Assembly (NCBI GenBank): GCA_945949625.1
Contig: CAMFFI010000014.1
Span: 1-13,191 of the forward strand
Length of the DNA: 13,191 nucleotides
From: an uncultured bacterium
GTDB lineage: Bacteria > Bacillota > Clostridia > Oscillospirales > Acutalibacteraceae
Direction of reading: 5' to 3'
Below are positions 1 through 6,073 of this stretch, one piece after another (within the stretch, counting starts at the first letter, position 1; each line of letters opens with the position of its first letter). A program made the position numbers and the translations under genes. Below the pieces are notes generated by a model that saw only the letters and a program-made list of their open reading frames with translations, did not search any database and was not told the origin of the DNA.

Positions 1-321
1 GCCGCCGCCTACAACAGCAACCTTTTTTAAGCCCTCTGTATGTGAAGGAACTCCCAAAGGTCCTACAAAATCGTGAATATAATCGCCCTCCTCCTTGTGA
101 TTGAGAAGCTCTGTTGTAGCTCCTACAATCTGGAAGATAATGGTTACTGTGCCCTTTTCTCTGTCAAAATCAGCAACAGTAAGAGGAATACGCTCGCCGT
201 CTTCATCCACTCTTAAAATGATAAACTGTCCCGGCTCTGCCTTTTTAGCAATTAAAGGAGCGTCGATTTCCATAAGAGTAACTGTTGGATTAAGCACTTT
301 TTTCTTTAAAATCTTAAACAT
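1..321 (-). CDS. nfnA: NfnA-type FAD/NAD-binding oxidoreductase subunit (3' end missing)
   Basis: The first 107 codons of a protein that runs off the left edge. By family this is the small FAD/NAD(P)-binding subunit of ferredoxin-dependent NADPH oxidoreductase (NfnA; also annotated as sulfide/dihydroorotate dehydrogenase-like or as an alpha subunit of glutamate synthase). It passes electrons between NAD(H), ferredoxin and the large subunit in the cytoplasm. Visible features are a ferredoxin-reductase-like beta-barrel start, PGQF near residues 30-33, the flavin-binding RIPLT motif at 44-48, VGPLG at 86-90, and the first glycines of the nucleotide-binding fold (VVGGG, 103-107) at the edge. RIPLT fits NfnA better than the RRPIS-type motif of PyrK. 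The ATG follows an AGAAAGGA ribosome site about 10 bases away. The symbol is provisional: the partner (NfnB/GltA-like) would lie off-window, and SudB is an alternative name. Confidence 0.82.
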   Translation of the reverse strand, partial: MFKILKKKVLNPTVTLMEIDAPLIAKKAEPGQFIILRVDEDGERIPLTVADFDREKGTVTIIFQIVGATTELLNHKEEGDYIHDFVGPLGVPSHTEGLKKVAVVGGG

Positions 322-380
322 TTCTACTATTTCCTTTCTATAAAAAATTACAGTTGTGTAAATCTGCGTAGATTGTAGAT

Positions 381-409
381 ATTATAACACATTTAATGTA
401 AGTTTTCAA
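381..409 (-). promoter_or_regulatory. Promoter of the NfnA-type gene
   Basis: On the minus strand, TTGAAA (404-409) and TATAAT (381-386) are separated by exactly 17 bases, and a TG lies one base before the -10 (extended -10). Transcription would start near 374, leaving a leader of about 50 bases. Confidence 0.75.
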
Positions 410-513
410 TAGAATTTATGTTAAATATTAAAAATCAATGTTGTAAATAAATAGTATTTTAATATATGCAAAATAAGCCTTGCCTGATGTGATAATTTTT
501 TGCATTTTGTTCA

Positions 514-542
514 TTGAATTAGCCTTTCATCAGCGTTATAAT
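514..542 (+). promoter_or_regulatory. Promoter of htpG
   Basis: TTGAAT (514-519) and TATAAT (537-542) are spaced by 17 bases, so transcription should begin near 549, about 37 bases before the htpG ATG. No CIRCE inverted repeat is present, so HrcA control is not supported. A GAAAAGG heptamer lies at 568-574 in the leader. Confidence 0.75.
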
Positions 543-585
543 ATACTTTACGAAAAAATTTGATATTGAAAAGGAAGTTTTTAAA

Positions 586-2469
586 ATGGCAAAAAAGCAA
601 TTTAAATCAGAGTCAAAACGTCTTCTTGATTTGATGATTAATTCCATTTATACCCATAAGGAGATTTTCCTGAGAGAAATTATATCAAATGCAAGCGACG
701 CTATTGACAAGCTGTGTTTTCTTTCTCTTACCGATGACAAGGTCGGTATGAGCCGTGAGGACTTTAAAATTACAATTAAAGCCGACAAAGAAAACAGAAC
801 ATTGACTATTGAGGACAACGGCATCGGTATGGACAGAGATGACCTTGAAAACAATTTAGGCACAATTGCGTCATCAGGTTCTTACAAATTCCGCCAGCAG
901 CTGGAAGAAAAGGATAAAGAAAACGTAGATATTATAGGTCAGTTCGGCGTTGGCTTTTACTCAGCCTTTATGGTTGCAGACAAAATTACTGTAATCACCA
1001 AAAAATACGGCTGTGATACTGCTTATCAGTGGCAGTCCTCCGGTGCAGACGGTTACACTATAAAGGAAACGGAAAAGGAAACCGTAGGAACACAGATTAT
1101 TCTTGAGCTTAAGCCTGACGCAGAGGGTGAAAATTACAGCGAGTTCCTTGACCAGTACAGAATTCAGGGACTCATTAAAAAGTACTCCGACTACATTCAC
1201 TATCCTATTATTATGGATATGGAATCACAAAAGGTAAAAGAGGGAACAGAGGAAAATCCCGAGTATGAAACTGTTGTTGAAACAAAAACCTTAAACAGCC
1301 TTACTCCTATCTGGCAGAAAAACAAAAAGGATGTTTCTCAGGAGGATTACAACAACTTCTACAAGGAAAAATTCTTTGATTATGACCCTCCCGTATGCAC
1401 AATTCCCACATCGGTTGAAGGCGTTGTAACCTACAAGGCGCTTTTATTCATTCCGTCAAAAGCACCGTATGACTTCTATACAAAGGAATACAAAAAAGGC
1501 TTAAAGCTTTATTCAAGCGGCGTTCTTATTATGGACAACTGCGAAGAGCTTTTGCCGGAGCATTTCCGTTTTGTAAAGGGTGTTGTTGACAGTCAGGACT
1601 TCTCACTTAACATTTCAAGAGAGGTTCTCCAGCATGACCGCCAGCTTCAGACAATAGCAAAAACTCTTGAAAAGAAAATCAAAAACGAACTTGCCTCTCT
1701 TATGAAAAAGGACAGAGAAAAATACGAGCAGTTCTTTGCACAGTTCGGCAGACAGCTTAAATACGGCATTGTCAGCGACTACGGCACACACAAGGAAATG
1801 CTTCAGGATTTGCTTATGTTCTATTCTTCCACAGAGAAAAAGCTTGTGTCTTTATCCGAGTACGTTGACAGAATGAAGGAAGACCAGAAATATATTTACT
1901 TTGCAACAGGCGAAAGCGTTGCAACAATTGACAAGCTTCCTCAGACAGAGCTTTTACAGAATAAAGGCTACGAAATTCTGTACTGCACAGAGGATATTGA
2001 TGAATTCACCATTCAGGGTTTAGGTCAATATAAGGAGAAGACCTTCCGCTCCGTAACAAACGATGATTTAGGCCTTGACGACGAAAACAAAGAAGATGAA
2101 AACAAGGAAGAAAACTCCGAAATCCTTAAATTTGTAAAAGACACATTAGGCGATAAGGTCAACGAGGTTGTTGCCTCCAAAAAGCTCGTCAGTCACCCTG
2201 TATGCTTAACTGCCAAGGGCGGAATTTCCTTTGAAATGGAAAAATATTTCGCGCAGGTACAGCCCGGCAGCGGAATGAAAGCTCAGAGAGTGCTTGAGCT
2301 TAATCTTGACCATGAGGCTGTTAAGGCACTGGCTGAAAACATCGGCAAGGACGATGAAAAAGCAAAGCTTTATGCAGAGCTGCTTTACAATCAGGCACTT
2401 CTTATTGCAGGAATGCAAATTGAGAATCCGTCAGAATATGCAGACCTTGTTTGCAAGCTTATGAAATAG
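586..2469 (+). CDS. htpG: HtpG, bacterial Hsp90 molecular chaperone
   Basis: ATP-dependent cytosolic chaperone that acts as a homodimer on late folding intermediates. At 627 residues it has the usual bacterial length. The N-terminal GHKL ATPase domain shows the Bergerat-fold signatures: E31 (catalytic Glu) with N35, DNGIGM at 77-82, and GQFGVGFYS at 118-126 in the lid region. The middle domain carries the conserved SLNISREVLQ segment, with the phosphate-contacting Arg at about 345. A highly acidic Asp/Glu/Asn-rich linker at about 495-512 precedes the C-terminal dimerisation domain. The AAAAGGA ribosome site lies just upstream of the ATG. The gene stands alone with its own promoter and terminator, and converges on glnS. 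There is no C-terminal MEEVD, as expected for a bacterial form. Confidence 0.98.
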   Translation: MAKKQFKSESKRLLDLMINSIYTHKEIFLREIISNASDAIDKLCFLSLTDDKVGMSREDFKITIKADKENRTLTIEDNGIGMDRDDLENNLGTIASSGSYKFRQQLEEKDKENVDIIGQFGVGFYSAFMVADKITVITKKYGCDTAYQWQSSGADGYTIKETEKETVGTQIILELKPDAEGENYSEFLDQYRIQGLIKKYSDYIHYPIIMDMESQKVKEGTEENPEYETVVETKTLNSLTPIWQKNKKDVSQEDYNNFYKEKFFDYDPPVCTIPTSVEGVVTYKALLFIPSKAPYDFYTKEYKKGLKLYSSGVLIMDNCEELLPEHFRFVKGVVDSQDFSLNISREVLQHDRQLQTIAKTLEKKIKNELASLMKKDREKYEQFFAQFGRQLKYGIVSDYGTHKEMLQDLLMFYSSTEKKLVSLSEYVDRMKEDQKYIYFATGESVATIDKLPQTELLQNKGYEILYCTEDIDEFTIQGLGQYKEKTFRSVTNDDLGLDDENKEDENKEENSEILKFVKDTLGDKVNEVVASKKLVSHPVCLTAKGGISFEMEKYFAQVQPGSGMKAQRVLELNLDHEAVKALAENIGKDDEKAKLYAELLYNQALLIAGMQIENPSEYADLVCKLMK

Positions 2470-2484
2470 GCAACGTGACGTTGC
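2470..2484. repeat. Short perfect hairpin directly after the htpG stop
   Basis: GCAACGT-G-ACGTTGC: two 7-base arms around a single base, starting with the first base after the TAG stop. No T-tract follows, so it is not a terminator. It could be a 3'-UTR stabilising stem or a protein-binding palindrome. Confidence 0.6.
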
Positions 2485-2506
2485 ATCCTCTTCGTGCAGA
2501 CAGTAG

Positions 2507-2527
2507 GGACAGCCCTTGCGGCGGTCC
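2507..2527. repeat. Imperfect hairpin, repeat-like, in the htpG 3' region
   Basis: GGAC-A-GCC / loop CTTGC / GGC-G-GTCC: seven pairs with one mismatch, noticeably more GC-rich than the surrounding intergenic DNA. It resembles the GC-rich hairpin repeats scattered between genes in gut Clostridia, but only one copy is in this window, so repeat status is an inference. Confidence 0.5.
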
Positions 2528-2586
2528 GTAAAACGCAACAACAAAAAAATGCCGGCAATTTACAAATAAAAAGCAGCATAAAAATT

Positions 2587-2616
2587 ATCCCGTCTGTAAA
2601 AGCAGGCGGGATTTTT
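2587..2616. terminator. Bidirectional intrinsic terminator between htpG and glnS
   Basis: ATCCCGTCTG (2587-2596), loop TAAAAG, CAGGCGGGAT (2603-2612): ten pairs including one G-T wobble. A five-T run follows on the plus strand for htpG. In the minus direction AATTTTT follows, so it can also end the gltX-glnS transcript, whose stop is 22 bases away. Confidence 0.88.
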
Positions 2617-2634
2617 AATATTATGATTATGCAA

Positions 2635-4323
2635 TTACTTCTTTTTAAAACCGTCCTTTAGGCTTACTGCTCTGTTGAACACAAGGTGTTCCTTTGATGA
2701 ATCCTTGCTGTCTGCGCAGAAATAGCCTATTCTCATAAACTGAAATCTCTGCTGAGGCTGTGCATTTTCAAGGCTTTTTTCGACCTTACAGCCTTTACGC
2801 ACTACAAGGGAATCGGGATTCAAGTAGTCGAGAAAGTTTCTGTCGCCTACATCCGGGTCAGGTACGGTAAAGAGATTTTCGTACAAACGCACCTCAGCCT
2901 CGGCGTAATTTTTAGCGTCAACCCAATGGATTGTACCTCTTACCTTTCTTCCGTCGGGAGTATTGCCGCCTCTTGTTTCGGGGTCATAGGTTGCATAAAC
3001 CTCGGTAACCTGTCCGTTTTCGTCCTTTTTACAGCCTGTGCATTTTACAATGTAGGTTGATTTCAATCTTACCTCATTGCCCGGATAAAGACGCTGATAC
3101 TTCTTTATCGGCTCCTCCATAAAATCTTCTCTTTCAATATAGCATTCTCTTGAGAAGGTAACGGTTCTTGTACCGTCCTCGGGACGATTAGGATTGTTTT
3201 CAACCTCAAACTCCTCCGTCTTATCCTCCGGATAGTTTGTAATTATCAGCTTAACGGGATTGATAACAGCCATAGCTCTGGCGGCTGTTTCGTTCAAATC
3301 CTCTCTTAAACAATGCTCAAGAAAGCTGTATTCAACAATTGAATTAACCTTTGAAATTCCTATATTGTCGCAGAAGGTTCTGATAGACTTAGGAGTGTAG
3401 CCTCTCCTGCGCAAGCCGCAGATTGTGGGCATTCTGGGGTCGTCCCAGCCGTTTACATATCCCTCCTCAACAAGTGTGCGGAGCTTTCTTTTGGACATAA
3501 CCGTGTTGTTAATTCCCAAACGTGCAAACTCAATCTGTCTTGGCTTTGACGGAGCGGAAATATTGTTGATAACCCAGTCATACAAAGGGCGGTGAGCCTC
3601 AAATTCCAGTGAGCAAAGGCTGTGGGTAATGCCCTCCAAAGCGTCCTCAATTGGATGAGCAAAGTCATACATCGGATAAATGCACCACTTATCGCCTGTT
3701 CTGTGGTGGTGAATACGATTAATTCTGTAAATAACCGGGTCACGCATATTAAAGTTGCCCGAAGCCAAATCAATTTTTGCCCTGAGCGTCATTTTTCCGT
3801 CTTCAAATTCACCGTTTTTCATTCTTTCAAACAAATCAAGGCTTTCCTCAATCGGTCTGTCACGGTATGGACTTTTTGCAGGAGTGTTAAGGTCGCCTCT
3901 GTATTCTCTTACCTGCTCGGGAGAAAGCTCACAAACATAGGCAAGGCCTTTCTTTATAAGCTCTACTGCAAACTCATACATCTGCTCAAAGTACTGTGAC
4001 GCATAAAAGAAATTATCTCCCCAGTCATAACCCAGCCAATGAATATCCTCCTTTATTGCGTCAACATATTCAACGTCCTCTTTTGTAGGGTTTGTATCGT
4101 CCATTCTGAGATTGCACATTCCGCCGTACTTTTCGGCTGTACCGAAGTCAATATAAATTGCCTTAGCGTGTCCTATGTGCAAATATCCGTTAGGCTCCGG
4201 CGGAAAACGGGTGTGAACCTTTTTTCCTTCATATTTTCCGCCCTTCTTAATATCCTCATCAATAAAATCGTGTATAAAATTTGAAGGCATAGTGCTTTCA
4301 TAAATTTCTTTTTCTTCCGCCAT
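2635..4323 (-). CDS. glnS: Glutaminyl-tRNA synthetase (GlnRS)
   Basis: Class I aminoacyl-tRNA synthetase that attaches glutamine directly to tRNA-Gln in the cytoplasm. It has 562 residues, close to the E. coli enzyme. The Rossmann catalytic domain carries PPEPNGYLHIGHAKA, with HIGH at 49-52, and the second signature VMSKR ends at about 279. Between them the typical GlnRS acceptor-binding segment is present (HHRTGDKWCIYPMYDFAHPIED). The C-terminal beta-barrel anticodon-binding domains are complete, ending in VFNRAVSLKDGF. The ATG at 4323 is chosen because AGGAG lies 8 bases upstream; an in-frame GTG at 4332 would overlap that site. It lies 52 bases after gltX without an intervening terminator, so the two are probably one operon. 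Many Firmicutes instead make Gln-tRNA through GatCAB, and whether this organism also has GatCAB cannot be seen here. Confidence 0.97.
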   Translation of the reverse strand: MAEEKEIYESTMPSNFIHDFIDEDIKKGGKYEGKKVHTRFPPEPNGYLHIGHAKAIYIDFGTAEKYGGMCNLRMDDTNPTKEDVEYVDAIKEDIHWLGYDWGDNFFYASQYFEQMYEFAVELIKKGLAYVCELSPEQVREYRGDLNTPAKSPYRDRPIEESLDLFERMKNGEFEDGKMTLRAKIDLASGNFNMRDPVIYRINRIHHHRTGDKWCIYPMYDFAHPIEDALEGITHSLCSLEFEAHRPLYDWVINNISAPSKPRQIEFARLGINNTVMSKRKLRTLVEEGYVNGWDDPRMPTICGLRRRGYTPKSIRTFCDNIGISKVNSIVEYSFLEHCLREDLNETAARAMAVINPVKLIITNYPEDKTEEFEVENNPNRPEDGTRTVTFSRECYIEREDFMEEPIKKYQRLYPGNEVRLKSTYIVKCTGCKKDENGQVTEVYATYDPETRGGNTPDGRKVRGTIHWVDAKNYAEAEVRLYENLFTVPDPDVGDRNFLDYLNPDSLVVRKGCKVEKSLENAQPQQRFQFMRIGYFCADSKDSSKEHLVFNRAVSLKDGFKKK

Positions 4324-4331
4324 TCTAATCA

Positions 4332-4336
4332 CTCCT
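4332..4336 (-). promoter_or_regulatory. glnS ribosome binding site that fixes the start
   Basis: AGGAG on the minus strand, 8 bases before the ATG at 4323. The alternative in-frame GTG begins at 4332, inside this site, and is therefore unlikely to be used. Confidence 0.8.
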
Positions 4337-4343
4337 GTAATCT

Positions 4344-4372
4344 CATACCTTTAGCTTTCCGATAAAGGTATG
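4344..4372 (-). repeat. Intercistronic hairpin between gltX and glnS
   Basis: Perfect 10-base arms CATACCTTTA (4344-4353) and TAAAGGTATG (4363-4372) around a 9-base loop, starting 3 bases after the gltX stop. No T-run follows in either direction, so it is not a normal terminator. It may protect the gltX end of the message, be a processing site, or tune glnS expression. Confidence 0.75.
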
Positions 4373-4375
4373 GTA

Positions 4376-5821
4376 TTATGATAACTTTTCAAGACCGATT
4401 TCCAGTCTTCTAAGGGACTCTTCACGTCCTAAAATATCGAGAATTTCCACTGCGCCGCCGGGCGTTACGGTTTTTCCTGCCGCTGCAATTCTTACAGGCC
4501 ACATTACGGTACCGTTTTTAAGCTCCTTTTCAACAGCCATATTAATAAGGCAGTCGTGGATGCTGTCGTGTGTCCACTCCGTCAATGCGTTCAGTCTGTC
4601 GTAAGCCTCTTTTAAAACAACAGGCGAATTTTCAAGGTTAGTTTTGCTTTTTTTATTTACAAAGAGCTCTTTTTCATACTGCGGAAGCTCAGCAAAGAAA
4701 TCAAGCATCTGAGGAATTTCCGTCAGCTTTACAACTCTTTTTTGCAGAATTTCCGCAAATTTTTCATAAGGCATCTGCTTATCGCCGAAAACCTGTCTGT
4801 AATAAGGCATTGCCGCCTCTGTAAATTCCTCGGCAGTCATTGCCTTTATATATTCTCCGTTAAACCATGATAATTTATCATAATCAAAAACAGCGGGAGA
4901 TTTGCTTATTCCGTCAACAGAAAAAGCCTTTTCAAGCTCTTTAAGAGTAAAAATCTCCTGATTATCCTTTGGACACCAGCCCAAAAGCGCAATATAGTTG
5001 ATAATTGCCTGAGGGAGATAGCCCTCTTTTATTAAATCCTCAAAGCCTGTTGCACCGTGACGCTTTGAAAGCTTTGAAACTGTGCCGTCTTCGTTTTTTC
5101 CCATAATCAAAGGAAGATGAATATATGTGGGAATTTCCCAGCCGAAAGCTTCATAAAGAAGATTGTATTTCGGGGTGGAGCTTAAATATTCGCTTCCTCT
5201 TACAACGTGGGTAATTCCCATTGTATGGTCGTCAATTACATTTGCAAAGTTGTAGGTGGGATATCCGTCGGTCTTGATTAAAATCTGGTCCTGAAGCTCT
5301 GAATTTTCAACGGTTATTTCGCCGAAAACAGCGTCCTTAAAGGTTGTACTGCCCTCAACAGGCATTTTCTGACGGATAACATAGGGCACGCCCTCTTTCA
5401 GAAGTCTGTCGATTTCCTCCTGCGGAAGTTCACGACAATGCCTGTCATAGCCGCCGCCGATATTTTCGGACTGGATTTTTTCAAGACGTTCCTTTGAACA
5501 GAAGCATCTGTACGCCTTACCCTCTTTTATAAGCTGTTCTGCATAAGGAAGATACATATTCTTTCTTTCGCTTTGAACATAAGGGCCGAAGTCACCGCCC
5601 ACGTCGGGACCTTCATCGTGAGTTATCCCGGCTGTTTTAAGGGTATTGTAAATAACGTCAACCGCGCCCTCAACATATCGTTCCTGGTCGGTATCTTCAA
5701 TTCTGAGAATAAATTTGCCGCCCTGGCTTTTTGCAATTAAATACTCGTAGAGAGCTGTTCTTAAGTTGCCAACGTGCATAAAGCCTGTGGGACTGGGAGC
5801 ATACCTTGTTCTTACATCCAT
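4376..5821 (-). CDS. gltX: Glutamyl-tRNA synthetase (GluRS)
   Basis: Class I synthetase that charges tRNA-Glu with glutamate; some bacterial forms also mischarge tRNA-Gln. At 481 residues it has the standard bacterial length. YAPSPTGFMHVGNLRTALY (7-25) contains the HIGH-type signature as HVGN (16-19), a normal GluRS variant, and KLSKRHG (250-256) is the KMSKS loop. The helical C-terminal anticodon-binding domain is complete. The ATG follows AAAGGA at about 10 bases. It has its own promoter just upstream and appears to be the first gene of a two-gene unit with glnS. The leader is short (about 35-40 bases), so no T-box riboswitch fits. With a dedicated GlnRS next door, a discriminating GluRS is plausible, but specificity cannot be read from these motifs. 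Confidence 0.97.
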   Translation of the reverse strand: MDVRTRYAPSPTGFMHVGNLRTALYEYLIAKSQGGKFILRIEDTDQERYVEGAVDVIYNTLKTAGITHDEGPDVGGDFGPYVQSERKNMYLPYAEQLIKEGKAYRCFCSKERLEKIQSENIGGGYDRHCRELPQEEIDRLLKEGVPYVIRQKMPVEGSTTFKDAVFGEITVENSELQDQILIKTDGYPTYNFANVIDDHTMGITHVVRGSEYLSSTPKYNLLYEAFGWEIPTYIHLPLIMGKNEDGTVSKLSKRHGATGFEDLIKEGYLPQAIINYIALLGWCPKDNQEIFTLKELEKAFSVDGISKSPAVFDYDKLSWFNGEYIKAMTAEEFTEAAMPYYRQVFGDKQMPYEKFAEILQKRVVKLTEIPQMLDFFAELPQYEKELFVNKKSKTNLENSPVVLKEAYDRLNALTEWTHDSIHDCLINMAVEKELKNGTVMWPVRIAAAGKTVTPGGAVEILDILGREESLRRLEIGLEKLS

Positions 5822-5861
5822 ATTATTGCGTCCTTTCGGTATATTGAATACTGTAATAAAT

Positions 5862-5890
5862 ACTATAATGATTTATTTTATCACATTCAA
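5862..5890 (-). promoter_or_regulatory. Promoter of gltX-glnS
   Basis: Minus strand TTGAAT (5885-5890) and TATAGT (5862-5867), with a 17-base spacer. Transcription would start near 5855, leaving a leader too short for a T-box. Confidence 0.7.
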
Positions 5891-6033
5891 AGCCGTATTA
5901 CAATTATTTTAGTAAATAAAATCCTGATTTTGTGTATAAAAAGTCGAGTGCCTCCACACGCAATTGGAGCAGACAGTTTGTACTGACTGCAACCTTTTAT
6001 GCCCGAACGCAACTGAGCAATTTCCTATAATAT
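5891..6033. other. Non-coding gap between the secA terminator and the gltX promoter
   Basis: No convincing reading frame. It holds two stem-loops. At 5949-5971, TGC(C)TCCA pairs with TGGAGCA with one bulged C. At 5969-5990, GCAG-A-CAGT pairs with ACTG-A-CTGC around a TTGT loop, with one A-A mismatch; the two overlap by 3 bases and so are partly exclusive. Base composition is more mixed than in the AT-rich promoter regions. It could be a small RNA, a relic, or an interspersed repeat. I see no clear promoter for it. Confidence 0.4.
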
Positions 6034-6062
6034 AAAAAACACCGCCCAAGCGGACGGTGTTT
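6034..6062 (-). terminator. Intrinsic terminator after secA
   Basis: On the minus strand AAACACCG (6062-6055) pairs with CGGTGTTT (6044-6037), extended by two G-C pairs after one mismatch, and a six-T run follows (6039-6034). It lies 11 bases past the secA stop and should end the FtsW/PBP/secA transcript. Confidence 0.9.
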
Positions 6063-6073
6063 AAAAAAGCGGT

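Noticed and set aside
101..343. Plus-strand reading frame of 80 codons opposite the NfnA-type gene
   Set aside because: It is a shadow of the clearly homologous minus-strand frame and lacks a ribosome site. The same applies to the other antisense frames over htpG, glnS, gltX, secA, the PBP and the FtsW/RodA gene.
322..585. CIRCE (HrcA) operator upstream of htpG
   Set aside because: No TTAGCACTC / GAGTGCTAA inverted repeat is present on either strand.
4324..4332. GTG start for GlnRS three codons upstream
   Set aside because: It overlaps the AGGAG site that is correctly spaced for the ATG at 4323.
5822..5890. T-box riboswitch controlling gltX
   Set aside because: The predicted leader is only about 35-40 bases, with no T-box consensus and no terminator/antiterminator pair before the start codon.
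6026..6031. Plus-strand TATAAT suggesting a promoter reading towards secA's antisense strand
   Set aside because: No matching -35 lies 16-18 bases upstream, and it would read straight into the terminator stem and the antisense of secA.
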